Assembly (NCBI RefSeq): GCF_032970905.1
Contig: NZ_JAWJZA010000002.1
Source: Veillonella absiana
GTDB taxonomy: Bacteria > Bacillota > Negativicutes > Veillonellales > Veillonellaceae
Strand: one strand, 5' to 3'
Length of the DNA stretch: 64,000 bases
Within the stretch, counting starts at the first letter, position 1. Every line of letters starts with the position of its first letter. Shown one piece after another: positions 45,695 to 55,137 of this stretch. The notes under the pieces were generated by a model. That model saw only the letters and a program-made list of their open reading frames with translations. It did not search any database and had not been told where the DNA came from. The translations under genes were made by a program, and so were the position numbers.

Positions 45695-45839
45695 ATTTTA
45701 AGAGAGGAATAGCTATAAAGTGAATGCTGATTTTAGATGCGATTAGCATCTATTTTTTAGTAAATTTTGGTGGGAAAATCGATTAAAATATGGTATAATG
45801 TCTACTAATAATATAGAAATGTGGCAAGGAGGGATAAGG

Positions 45840-48008
45840 ATGACAAGCATAAAAGTTGCTGATGTGATAAGAGAATTAGAGATCTCTAAGTCATATTTAT
45901 ATAAATTAATAGAAAAAGAGAATATCGATATTCCCAAAAGTGAAACAGGAAGGTATTTTTGGGATCAAAATACAATTACAATTCTAAAAAGTTGTCTAAA
46001 TACAGAAGATTCAAATGATGTGAATGACATCGAGTTTCTTATATCCAAATTAGGGTTAAAACAATCTTTTATAAATAACAGAAGATATTTAGGAAACAAA
46101 TATTCTCTTTCTGATTTTATAAGAAAAACAGTGGATGAAAATTGTAAAGGTGTTAATATTGTAATCGACATATTTAGTGGAACCGGTGCAGTTGCGAATA
46201 CTTTTAAGGATAAGATGTTAATTACAAATGATTTGCTATATAGCAATTATCTTTCTAATTATGCTTGGTTTGGGAGTGAATCATATTCAAAAGAAAAGAT
46301 AATTGAAATAATCTACGAGTATAACCGGTTGAAAACAAGTGATAATAACTATATGAGAGAAAAGTTTGCGGATACTTTTTTTTCAGCTGATGATTGTAGC
46401 AAGATAGGATATATAAGGGAAGATATAGAAGAAAAGTACAAAAATAAAGAAATAAATTTTAAGGAATACGCTATATTGATTACATCGCTTTTATATGCGA
46501 TGGACAAAATTGCAAACACAGTTGGACATTATGATGCATATAGGAAAAATGTGGATTTTGAAAAGACTTTGGTATTGAATGTCTTGTTACCGGAAGAAAC
46601 GATGAATTCTAATAATGCTTGTTATAACCTTGATGCAAATGAGTTGATAAAAACCATAAAAGGAGATTTGTTGTACCTGGATCCCCCATATAATTCAAGG
46701 CAGTATTGTGATGCGTATCATTTGCTTGAAAATGTAGCAAGGTGGGAGAAGCCTGAAGTGTATGGGGTTGCAAGAAAAATGGACAGAACGGCATTAAAAA
46801 GTGATTATTGCATGATTACGGCCACAAAAGCATTTCAAGATTTAATTGAAAAAGCGGATGCAAAGTATATCTTGCTCTCGTATAACAATATGTCCAATAA
46901 AGGAAATGATAGGTCGAATGCTAAAATATCGGATGAAGATATCTTGAGAATTCTTAGTAAAAAAGGGAAAGTTACTATATTTGAATCGGACTATAAGAGT
47001 TTTTCAACTGGAAAATCAGATATACAAGATAATAAAGAAAGACTGTTTTTATGCGAAGTATTTAGAGAAGAAAAGAAGAAAATGAATATCTCTTGTCCGT
47101 TTAATTATACAGGTGGAAAATTTAAGTTGTTGGAACAGTTACAACCTTTATTTGATGAAAGGGAAGTGTTTTTAGATTTATTTTCCGGAGGAGGGAATGT
47201 TGGAATAAATTCATCTTCTTCAAAGGTTATTTTTAATGATTCTAATGATAGTTTGGTTGATTTGATGAAATATATCAGAGATACCGGAACTGATAAATTG
47301 TTAAAAGAGTTAGATGGAATTATTGAAAAGTATGGTTTATCAAATTCGTCTTTATATGGATACGCCTATTATAATTGTGACAGTGGAAAGGGATTGGCAG
47401 AGTATAATAAAGATAAATTTTTAAAACTGAGAGAAGATTTTAATGCAGGGATTCATTCAGGAGAAATTGATTATGCATTGTTGTATATATTAATTGTGTA
47501 TTCCTTTAATAATCAAATACGCTTTAATCGTAAGGGTGAATTTAATCTTCCGGTTGGAAAGAGAGATTTTAATTCGAAAATGAGAAGTAAGTTGATTTTG
47601 TTTTCCGACGAGTTGAAAAAGAAGGATGTACAATTTATGAAAAAGGACTTTAGGGATATTTCATTAGACGATTTTTCTCAGGAGATTTTTATATATTGTG
47701 ATCCGCCCTATTTACTCACGAATGCAACATATAATGAAAATGGGATGTGGACAGAATCTGATGAGAAAGATTTACTTCATTTTTTGGATTCTGCAAATAG
47801 TAAAGGATTTAAATTTGCATTATCCAATGTTTTGGAGAGCAAAAATAAAAAGCACACTATTTTGAATGAATGGATCAAAGAAAGAGGCTATCACTGCCAT
47901 TATTTATATAAAAGCTATTCCAATAGTAATTATCATAGAAAAAATAAAGATAGTATATCTGAAGAAGTTCTAATCACTAATTATCCTGTGGATGGGAGGT
48001 ATGAGTAA
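45840..48008 (+). CDS. fused double DNA adenine methyltransferase (Dam-type x2)
   Basis: I start at ATG 45840 after AAGGAGGGATA (722 residues). An N-terminal helix-turn-helix of about 55 residues (VADVIRELEISKSYLYKLIEKE) is followed by two Dam-like methylase domains. The first has DIFSGTGAVA (D110) and DPPYNSRQY (D281); the second has YTGGKFKLL, DLFSGGGNVG and DPPYLLTNA (D621). This two-domain layout is that of M.FokI/M.StsI-like enzymes, in which each half methylates one strand of an asymmetric site. The next gene is its restriction partner, starting immediately after the stop. Confidence 0.92.
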   Translation: MTSIKVADVIRELEISKSYLYKLIEKENIDIPKSETGRYFWDQNTITILKSCLNTEDSNDVNDIEFLISKLGLKQSFINNRRYLGNKYSLSDFIRKTVDENCKGVNIVIDIFSGTGAVANTFKDKMLITNDLLYSNYLSNYAWFGSESYSKEKIIEIIYEYNRLKTSDNNYMREKFADTFFSADDCSKIGYIREDIEEKYKNKEINFKEYAILITSLLYAMDKIANTVGHYDAYRKNVDFEKTLVLNVLLPEETMNSNNACYNLDANELIKTIKGDLLYLDPPYNSRQYCDAYHLLENVARWEKPEVYGVARKMDRTALKSDYCMITATKAFQDLIEKADAKYILLSYNNMSNKGNDRSNAKISDEDILRILSKKGKVTIFESDYKSFSTGKSDIQDNKERLFLCEVFREEKKKMNISCPFNYTGGKFKLLEQLQPLFDEREVFLDLFSGGGNVGINSSSSKVIFNDSNDSLVDLMKYIRDTGTDKLLKELDGIIEKYGLSNSSLYGYAYYNCDSGKGLAEYNKDKFLKLREDFNAGIHSGEIDYALLYILIVYSFNNQIRFNRKGEFNLPVGKRDFNSKMRSKLILFSDELKKKDVQFMKKDFRDISLDDFSQEIFIYCDPPYLLTNATYNENGMWTESDEKDLLHFLDSANSKGFKFALSNVLESKNKKHTILNEWIKERGYHCHYLYKSYSNSNYHRKNKDSISEEVLITNYPVDGRYE

Positions 48009-50000
48009 ATGGCGACTAAAAGCATTCCCTATCAAAGTTTTTGTTGGGTTATTGGAACAACGAGTTTCAGAACTGCAAAACTAAATTTAAAGATTGAAGA
48101 GCAATTATTGTTATTGGAAGAATTTTATAAAACTGTATCAAACAAATCGGCCTGGAATTGGAACAATACTCTGCAAGAAGAGTATTATGATTTTATGAAA
48201 GAAAGAGGTTTTCTATATGGAGATGCTGGTAGAAAAGATAAAGATGCCAGAGAAAAAACATCAGGATTGGTTGACATAGGCTTGATTACTCCAGATAGAT
48301 TGATTACAGATGCAGGTAAAGAACTTCTAAATATTGCAAGAGAAGGTACTTTTGATACCAATAATTTCTTTAATTTGGACAGCGATAGCTTTGTGTATTT
48401 GAAGCAATTATTAAAGACCACGATAAATGTGAACAACAATATTGTAAGACCTTTTTTGGTTACCTTAAAGTCTTTATTGGAACTTGATTTTTTGACTTAT
48501 GATGAGTTTACTTATTTTATTCCTCTGATTAATGATAGAGAGAGTGCTGAAGAAATTATCGAAAGCATCCGGCTATATAGGCAAGAAAAAATCACATTAG
48601 AAGATGTGATATACGAAAGATTGATTGTTATGGAGAATTACCAAGAGGCACTTTCAGAATTCATTGATCATCCGGTTGATGAAGAGTTGATTTGCCTCAT
48701 TGGCATGAATCGTAAAAGCAGAAATTATGATAAGCCTTATTATAGATTGTATGAGAATATTAAGAAAATCTTTCTTGATAGTGGAGATGATTATGAAGCA
48801 CTACTGAATTCTGCAAAGAGCATCAATCAAAAGCCTGGAACATTATGGAGGAGTTTATTATTTAGGACAACGAATATTAGTGTAATAAGAAAAAATGGAA
48901 AATCCTCTATTTCGCCTGAGTGCCCATTTTTAAATTGTTCAAGCGAAAAAGAATTAAAGGAGATTTTCTTTAAGTATCTTCATGTATTTAAAGCGATGGC
49001 AACCTTATCGGATTATTTTGATTTGAATCGAAGATATTTTAATATTACAGATACTCTAATCTTTGAAGATCAACTAATCAAATTAGATATGCTCCCTAAA
49101 TATTTTTTCAAAGAGATAATGGATGATTTGTATGTAGAAGCTTTTACGAGATGTGATACGCTAACACAGAGCATTCCACTGACTGAAATTTCAAGTGCGT
49201 TTGATGTTGATATCAATAAGATTTATCAGGTGTTAAGTGCAGACTTAGGTATCGCAATCAAGTCATCAGAGCAGGCAGCAACTTATGTAAATGATGAGCG
49301 ATACAGAAGATTCAGTGCTTTAATAGATAAGAAATTTAACGATTCTGTGCTCATAGAGTTGCTAAATTGTTTTGAGAAACGTGATGATAAGAGAATAGAA
49401 GAACTTGTAACAGACGAGGCGGCTATTCCAACGATTTTTGAATATGTATTAGGAATTATCTGGTACAAAGTCAGCGAAAGAAAAGGAAATATTTTGGATT
49501 TTATGAAATTGTCATTAGAAGCCAATCTGTTACCTAAGACACACGCAGCCGGAGGTTATGCAGACATTATATATGAATATGAAGCATGCACTTCTTATCC
49601 TAAACATTCGCTATTACTCGAAGCAACGCTTGCAGATGGAACAAACCAAAGAAGAATGGAAATGGAGCCTGTTTCAAGACATTTAGGAGATTATAGAATC
49701 AGATTTAATAATCCATTTGATTACAGTTTATTTGTAAGTACTTATCTGGATAAGAATGTCGTTTCTGATTTCAGATATAGAAAAATAATTCCCTATACAA
49801 GAGATGAAGAGGCCATTACAGGAATGAAGATTATTTCAATGGATACAGATTCACTCAAAAAGATTATAGAGAATAAAATCAATTACAGTTATTTATATGA
49901 AGTGTTTGACAAGTATCATGAAATGGATTTAGATCCTCTGCAAACTTTGAATTGGCATGAGGATTTGTTAAGAGAGGCGACTGGGGAGTATAAAGCATAG
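48009..50000 (+). CDS. AlwI-family type IIS restriction endonuclease
   Basis: The 663-residue protein matches the AlwI family: a large N-terminal recognition part (SIPYQSFCWVIGTTSFRTAKLNLKIE at the start) and a catalytic block GGYADIIYEYE (D519) with LLEATLADGTNQRRMEMEPV (E538) then SRHL, a PD-(D/E)XK-like site of the E-A-T form. Such enzymes cut a fixed distance from an asymmetric site, GGATC for AlwI itself; the site here is unknown. It is joined to the double methyltransferase directly, with the GGTATGAGTAA region as its ribosome binding context. Confidence 0.88.
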   Translation: MATKSIPYQSFCWVIGTTSFRTAKLNLKIEEQLLLLEEFYKTVSNKSAWNWNNTLQEEYYDFMKERGFLYGDAGRKDKDAREKTSGLVDIGLITPDRLITDAGKELLNIAREGTFDTNNFFNLDSDSFVYLKQLLKTTINVNNNIVRPFLVTLKSLLELDFLTYDEFTYFIPLINDRESAEEIIESIRLYRQEKITLEDVIYERLIVMENYQEALSEFIDHPVDEELICLIGMNRKSRNYDKPYYRLYENIKKIFLDSGDDYEALLNSAKSINQKPGTLWRSLLFRTTNISVIRKNGKSSISPECPFLNCSSEKELKEIFFKYLHVFKAMATLSDYFDLNRRYFNITDTLIFEDQLIKLDMLPKYFFKEIMDDLYVEAFTRCDTLTQSIPLTEISSAFDVDINKIYQVLSADLGIAIKSSEQAATYVNDERYRRFSALIDKKFNDSVLIELLNCFEKRDDKRIEELVTDEAAIPTIFEYVLGIIWYKVSERKGNILDFMKLSLEANLLPKTHAAGGYADIIYEYEACTSYPKHSLLLEATLADGTNQRRMEMEPVSRHLGDYRIRFNNPFDYSLFVSTYLDKNVVSDFRYRKIIPYTRDEEAITGMKIISMDTDSLKKIIENKINYSYLYEVFDKYHEMDLDPLQTLNWHEDLLREATGEYKA

Positions 50001-50025
50001 TGGATATAATGGGGAAGGAGATATT

Positions 50026-52349
50026 ATGATTACAAAGATTGAAAAAATAGAAAATCTAGGGATATATAAAAATTTTACTTCTTGCAAAATTAATGAATTT
50101 AAACAATATAATTTAATATATGGATGGAATGGTTCAGGGAAAAGTACATTATCAAGATTATTTAGTTCGCTAAATGGAAAGAATATCGCTGAAGTATATA
50201 ATGGTTTTAAAACTTCGATTTGTATAGATGGTACAGTATACGCTGAAAATCAGTTTCCTATATCGACTGAATCTATAAAGGTATTTAATGAAGATTTTAT
50301 AAAAGATAATATAGATTGGAATGGAATTTTAAAAAGTATATTGTTGTTAGACGAAAAAAATATTGAGGAAATGAAGTCATATAATTTATTAAAAAATGAA
50401 TTATATGGAGATGGAAGTGCTGTAGGGATACTAAAGGAAATTGAAAATAAAGAAAAAGATTTACAAGATGAAGAAAAGGAATTACAGAAAATATTGACTA
50501 ATATTGGGAAAAATGTAAAAAATAATTTTCAATTATTGGATACGGCTGATAATTATTATATGAATTATAATAAAACAAAAGTTTTATCACTGATTGAAGA
50601 TCAAAATAATCCTATATCTAAAAGTGATTTAATTAGAAATGACGAGTTGGATAGTGTAATCAAAAAAGCAAGACCAATAAAAAAAGAGGCTATTACAAAA
50701 AAGATAGACATTTTAAGTATAGATAATATTCGAAAGGAAATTCAAAAAACTAGTGAATTAATTGATAGAACTGTAACTTCAAGAGTAATAGAGGAATTAA
50801 AAAATAATTCTCAATTATCGGCTTGGGTTGAAAATGGTTTAAATTTACATAAAATCGAACATAGAAAAACATGTGCGTTTTGTGGTTCTAGTATTAGTGA
50901 TGAAAGATTAGAAATGCTAGATGCTCATTTTAGCAATGCATTAAGCGAGCTAAATTCAGGGATTGTCTTATCTATAAATAGTTGGGAGTCCTTAAAAATT
51001 AATGCGGATATAATTTTAATAGATGAAAGTGATTTTTATGATGAACTATTGGAGCAAGTGAAAGAGCAAAATTTTGAGTTTAGGAAAATTTCACAATTAG
51101 TCAACAGAGAGATAGAAGTTTATGTTGAAGTCTTAAAAGAAAAACAGAAAAAACCATTTGAAAAACTTGAGAATACATTTGATGCAGATAAATTAATAAA
51201 CTCTTTTAATGAATTGAATTCGTTAATAAATAAAATAAAGGCATATATTGACCTGCATAATGAGAAAGTAGCTAATTTTGATGCTGTTATAAGTGAAGCT
51301 AAAAAGTGTATGGAACGGCATTATATTCAAGAACAAATTGAACAGTTGCAGTATAATGACAAAGAAGTGACACTGCAACAATCTGAGGATAATTTGAAAA
51401 AAATAAAAGAAGAATGTGATAAAAAGAAAATAGAATATACAGCACTAGAAAATAAGCTATCTAATGAAACTTTAGGAGCCGAGGAATTTAATAAAAAACT
51501 TGAAAACTTTTTGGGCTATGGAGAGATAACTATAGAATTTGATAAAAATGAAAAAGGATATAAGATTTATAGAAATGGTAGAGAAGAAGCAAAGAACTTA
51601 AGTGAAGGAGAAAAAACGGCGATAGCATTTATTTATTTTATAACAAAAATTAAGGAAAATGGGCAAAAAATAGAAGATACTATTCTTGTAATTGATGATC
51701 CAATCTCTAGTTTTGATTCAAATAAACTTTTTTCCGCATATGCATATATGAAGTCTGAATGTGATAAAGCAAAACAATTATTTTTATTGACACATAATTA
51801 TAATTTCTTTTCGCTAGTATTTGGATGGTTTAATAAAAAACATATTAAAGTTGATAATAAAAAATATCCTAATTACAGCATATATAGAATCGAAAATAAA
51901 TTTGATAATGGAGTAAGATTTGCTTTTTTGAATGATGGGGGAGAAGGTCTAAAACAAGCCACTGAATATGACTATATTTTTAACATGGTGTATTCTTTGA
52001 AAGATAAAACTTTATCGAAACAAGAAATGATTTTTTGTGGGAATGTTGCAAGAAAACTTGTTGAATCATTTTTGAGCTTTAAATTTCCAAAGCAACGGGC
52101 GGATTTAATGGCACTACTGAATGCTGCTTTGCCAGGAGATGACAATGATATAGTTAGAGAAAGAATATATAAATTTATAAACATATATTCTCATGAAAAA
52201 AAATTAATGTTCTTGAAGAATTAGATACTGAAGTTTTAGATGCTAGTAGCCAAACAGTAATAAATGATATTTTAAAAATGGTGCAAGAGCTAGACGAAAG
52301 ACATTATAATGCAATGGTTGAAAAAGTGGAAAAAGAATTGGCAGATTAA
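50026..52349 (+). CDS. AAA_13 ATPase with RloC/PrrC-like end, frame-broken at A8
   Basis: The uninterrupted frame gives 732 residues to TAG at 52222; an added A would extend it to TAA at 52347-52349. An N-terminal ATPase half with Walker A GWNGSGKST (33-41) is followed by long coiled coils with a CxxC hook (C283-AF-C286), then signature SEGEK (526), Walker B VIDDP (D557) and an H-loop (LLTHNYNF). The C-terminal domain holds R676-x3-E680 and H723 in IYSH, the kind of triad found in PrrC/RloC anticodon nucleases, HEPN-like RNases controlled by restriction systems. The poly-A tract (52196-52203) directly follows this His. RNase function is inference. Confidence 0.72.
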
Positions 52350-52369
52350 TTTATTTGGTTTAATGTTTC

Positions 52370-52391
52370 ATGCTTGCAATATGCTTGCAAA
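52370..52391. repeat. tandem 11-mers near the right island end
   Basis: ATGCTTGCAAT and ATGCTTGCAAA are adjacent, matching the left pair at 43714-43735 in sequence and orientation. Confidence 0.75.
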
Positions 52392-52491
52392 AAATCAGAT
52401 AAACAGAAATAAAATAGATAATAGGACTAAAATCGACAATAAAAACCTTGATTTTATGCTATTTATATAAAACAATATCAATGGACATATC

Positions 52492-52499
52492 GAGTGGGA
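52492..52499. repeat. right attachment repeat GAGTGGGA
   Basis: The local frame reads IEWE then TAG, i.e. a second copy of the guaA end. Confidence 0.8.
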
Positions 52500-52512
52500 A
52501 TAGATTTTCTTA

Positions 52513-52547
52513 AAATTAGCCTAGCTGAAAGCTGGGCTAATTTTTTT
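52513..52547 (+). terminator. displaced guaA terminator
   Basis: AAATTAGCC(T)AGCT and AGCT(G)GGCTAATTT pair around GAA and are followed by T7. It sits 13 bases after the right attachment copy, where a guaA terminator is expected if the island is removed. Confidence 0.75.
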
Positions 52548-52772
52548 AGAAAATCATTGGCAAGGGGTATGAGCGTTGTTCAAGCTTGCGAAACAACAAC
52601 AAAATGGTAATTAATCGCTTGTTTACTGGATTTATAGCTATTTTTAGCTTTTGGGGATTATTTTGTAGAAAATTCGCCACTCTATAATGGTATCATAAAT
52701 TCAGACATTTTCTGAGCACGTTTTTAATGAACCTGCTATACTGTATTTATCATACGAAAGAAGGTTCAAATC

Positions 52773-53120
52773 ATGTCCAGAAAACGCAGGAATTTTACCG
52801 CTAAATTTAAATCTGACCTTGTGCTTGAATTACTGAAGGGGGAAATCGATCTCAATACGATTGCCACCCAAAATAGCATTCAGCCTAACTTGCTGCGCAA
52901 TTGGAAGAAGGAATTTCTTGAAAAGGCTTCCATCGTATTTGACGATTCTCGGGAAGAAAACATTAAAGAAAAATTAGAAGCGGAACGCAAAGAAAAAGCC
53001 GCCTATGCCAAGAAGGTTGGCCAGCTCACCATGCAGGTGGACTGGCTGAAAAAAAAATCTACAGAAATACTTGGACCTGACTACGAAAGTAAATTTAGTC
53101 CGAAACCTTTTGACGACTAA
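52773..53120 (+). CDS. IS3-family transposase OrfA
   Basis: The 115-residue protein has an N-terminal helix-turn-helix (FTAKFKSDLVLELLKGE, NSIQPNLLRNWKKEFLEKA) for end binding and a leucine-zipper-like coil (KVGQLTMQVDWLKKK). AAGAAGG precedes ATG 52773. A run of nine A lies at 53049-53057, near the switch to orfB. Confidence 0.88.
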   Translation: MSRKRRNFTAKFKSDLVLELLKGEIDLNTIATQNSIQPNLLRNWKKEFLEKASIVFDDSREENIKEKLEAERKEKAAYAKKVGQLTMQVDWLKKKSTEILGPDYESKFSPKPFDD

Positions 53121-53931
53121 GGAACTTCCTGCCCGTACAGGTGCCTATTTACTGCATATAAACCGCACCAGCATCTATTATACGGGCACCCCTGTATCTC
53201 AGGAAGAACTGGAATGTAAAGCCATTATAGACCGTCTGCATACGGATAACCCCGCCTGGGGGGCCCGACAAATGGCGACGCAATTGAAACGCCGCGGATA
53301 TGCTGTAGGCCGCCGCAAAGCCCGTCATTACATGACAGAAATGGGAATTGATCCAATCTATCCCAAAATGAATCTTTCTAAACGGATGCAGCAAGCCAAA
53401 GTTTGTCCCTATTTGTTACGACATGCTGTCATTACCCGGCCGAACCAAGCGTGGTCTATCGATATTACCTATATTCCCATCAAGCACGGATTTCTCTATC
53501 TTACAGCTGTGATTGACTGGTACAGTCGCTGTATTGTTGGCTGGGAAGTCGATGACACTTTGGATACGCGAATGGTGATTGCTGCGTTGCGTAAGGCATT
53601 CAAAGTAGCCAAACCACTCATCCTGAATTCTGACCAGGGATGCCAATTTACTAGTGTAGAATATATGGAATATTTACGTGTCAACGGAGTGCGTCAAAGT
53701 ATGGATGGAAAGAGCCGTTGGGCCGATAATATAATGATAGAACGTTGGTTCCGCAGTTTCAAGTATGAAGAAGCGTATCTGACCCAATATGCTAATATCA
53801 AAGAGGCACGTCAGGCTATTAAGCACTATATCCACACTTACAATTTTGAACGAACCCATTCTTCCATCCACCATCATACGCCGGCTGAGATGTATTATCC
53901 AGCCTTGTTAATTGATTATGTAGCAGCATAA
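53071..53931 (+). CDS. IS3-family transposase OrfB (DDE integrase)
   Basis: The catalytic core shows D in WSIDITYI, D in LNSDQGCQFTS and E in NIMIERWFRSFKYEE, the DDE triad. The N-terminal HTH_21-like block AWGARQMATQLKRRGY is typical. The frame overlaps orfA by 50 bases. Relative to orfA it is in the +1 frame, so simple -1 slippage at the A9 run would not join them; translation may restart at TTG 53071 or the element carries an indel. Confidence 0.88.
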   Translation: MDLTTKVNLVRNLLTTKELPARTGAYLLHINRTSIYYTGTPVSQEELECKAIIDRLHTDNPAWGARQMATQLKRRGYAVGRRKARHYMTEMGIDPIYPKMNLSKRMQQAKVCPYLLRHAVITRPNQAWSIDITYIPIKHGFLYLTAVIDWYSRCIVGWEVDDTLDTRMVIAALRKAFKVAKPLILNSDQGCQFTSVEYMEYLRVNGVRQSMDGKSRWADNIMIERWFRSFKYEEAYLTQYANIKEARQAIKHYIHTYNFERTHSSIHHHTPAEMYYPALLIDYVAA

Positions 53932-54005
53932 AGTTCATTAAAAAATAGCGGATTTTTTGTCTTGACAAGTGAACCACTTTACTCGGCGTACTGTATATTT
54001 TGTAA

Positions 54006-54056
54006 TTTGTTGGTATTATAGTGAGCCACTATATTTGCAAATGGTTGGATAGATAG
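54006..54056 (+). pseudogene. 5'-truncated copy of the small membrane-peptide gene
   Basis: The frame FVGIIVSHYICKWLDR ends in TAG. It matches the C-terminal half of the intact copy at 55892-55975, including ICKWL, and the DNA match continues past the stop to 54095 without gaps. An in-frame TAA at 54003 and the IS3 right end about 40 bases upstream show that the start was lost. Confidence 0.65.
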
Positions 54057-54249
54057 CCGAGGGTAAACAGCCTACGCTCCAAGGGGCGCGTTATATCATA
54101 AATTGGGGTGCCAATACACCAAAATATATAGTAGAGGCTACAACTATTCACTCAATAAAAATTTTTCAGCCCCCATTCCCACCGTCATTTTTTGTCACTC
54201 TCCCTTGTTATACTGTGCTTGTAAGGGAATAGATATATATCTATCACTC

Positions 54250-54283
54250 ATCAGGTGCCGGGTAGTAATACTCGGCATCTGAT
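54250..54283. promoter_or_regulatory. hairpin upstream of the 54-aa small gene
   Basis: ATCAGGTGCCG and CGGCATCTGAT pair with one G-T wobble around 12 bases. It lies 36 bases before ATG 54319; no T-run follows, so a leader structure is more likely than a terminator. The gap 54096-54249 is otherwise empty. Confidence 0.55.
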
Positions 54284-54318
54284 ACAACTCTAGTAGTGTG
54301 ATAAGGAGAGATGATATT

Positions 54319-54483
54319 ATGAAAACTAATAATAACAGAGACCTAGTCACTGATACGGCGGGCACCACTGGAATTGATTTAATTCGTGGCATAGTTCTTG
54401 TCATTTTGCCGAAACCGGACAAGGTCCGTGAGCTGTTAGACCTATCGGGTAACGGGCCATCTCAAAATCATCGACAGTTATGA
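54319..54483 (+). CDS. small hypothetical protein, 54 aa
   Basis: ATAAGGAGAGATGATATT precedes ATG 54319. The product starts MKTNNNRDLVTDTAG and has a short hydrophobic stretch (IVLVILPKPDKVRELL). It is followed by a hairpin AGCGAATTCC/GGAATTCGCT (54501-54527). No family is known to me. The good ribosome binding site supports translation. Confidence 0.5.
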   Translation: MKTNNNRDLVTDTAGTTGIDLIRGIVLVILPKPDKVRELLDLSGNGPSQNHRQL

Positions 54484-54676
54484 TAACCTTATCAGCACGA
54501 AGCGAATTCCTGTGAAAGGAATTCGCTACCACATCAGCCTCGTACAAGTGATCGAGTTGTTGACGGAATCGATAGGTACCTAATGATTTCATGAAATAAT
54601 AGGAATCCAATGATCTCACGAAATCAATAGGGAACTAATAATTCCAATTTCGTTTAGAAAGGAACAGTGTATAGAT

Positions 54677-55137
54677 ATGGAACGTATTGAAACGATTGTG
54701 GCCCAGTGCCTCTTAAATCCACGCATGCAGATTACCTATGATGAAAGCAATCACAACGTAGATTTCTGCATCCCCGGACTGCATGATGCGTCAGAAAAGG
54801 AAGACATTAATGAGAAAAAATGTATCCGTTTGGAACGAAAAAAGACCGGCATATACGAAGTTTTCGTGATGTGAGTGGTGAATATGAATTTAAACTGCGT
54901 AAGGCTGCGGCATCATTGGTGCGAGAGGGCGACAATTGTGAGGCCGTTATTCAAATTGCCAATGTACTAGTCCATAATGATGCATTTTATTTTATCACAC
55001 CAGGGCCGATTCGGAAGAAATTAGTAGACCTTCGTGCCATGCTCTATGAAAATACAATCGCCGTGGTGGGGAAAATTTATAAGATTAGTTTGATGCAGTT
55101 AGTGGAGATGTTGAAGGAAAAACAACAAGATGATTAA
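54677..55137 (+). pseudogene. hypothetical gene split by a one-base frameshift
   Basis: Frame A (54677-54874) begins after AAAGGAACAG and ends KKTGIYEVFVM-stop. Frame B continues smoothly from RDVSGEYEFKLRKAAASL to 55137. Adding one T to the TTTT at 54862-54865 joins them as YEVFRDVSGEYEF, giving a single protein of about 153 residues. The C-terminal part is helical with ITPGPIRKKLVDLRAMLYEN. The family is not recognised. The frame-B end overlaps the next gene start. Confidence 0.6.

Larger units (their letters stand above)
43655..52499. mobile_element. genomic island integrated at the guaA 3' end
   Basis: GAGTGGGA occurs at 43655-43662 (left, within the last guaA codons) and 52492-52499 (right). 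Around both, the sequence encodes IEWE followed by a stop (TGA left, TAG right), so insertion duplicated the gene end. A terminator that fits guaA follows only the right copy. The interior is more AT-rich than the flanks and carries a relaxase and restriction genes. The guaA 3' end is a known integration hotspot. No integrase gene remains in the island, so it is probably immobile by itself. It carries five genes plus two tandem 11-base repeat pairs near its ends. Confidence 0.85.
52664..53967 (+). mobile_element. IS3-family insertion sequence
   Basis: Two overlapping transposase frames lie between imperfect terminal inverted repeats: AAAATTCGCCACT at 52669-52681 and the complement AATAGCGGATTTT at 53944-53956, with further inner matches (TTTTTAATGAAC, about 52713-52730 versus GTTCATTAAAAA near 53934-53945). 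The outer ends are probably TGT...ACA. I could not find a clean target duplication, so the ends are estimates. The right end lies about 40 bases from a truncated small-peptide locus. Confidence 0.75.

Noticed and set aside
53049..53057. programmed -1 frameshift at A9 joining OrfA and OrfB
   Set aside because: OrfB is in the +1 frame relative to OrfA, so a single -1 slip gives the wrong frame; I kept the genes separate.
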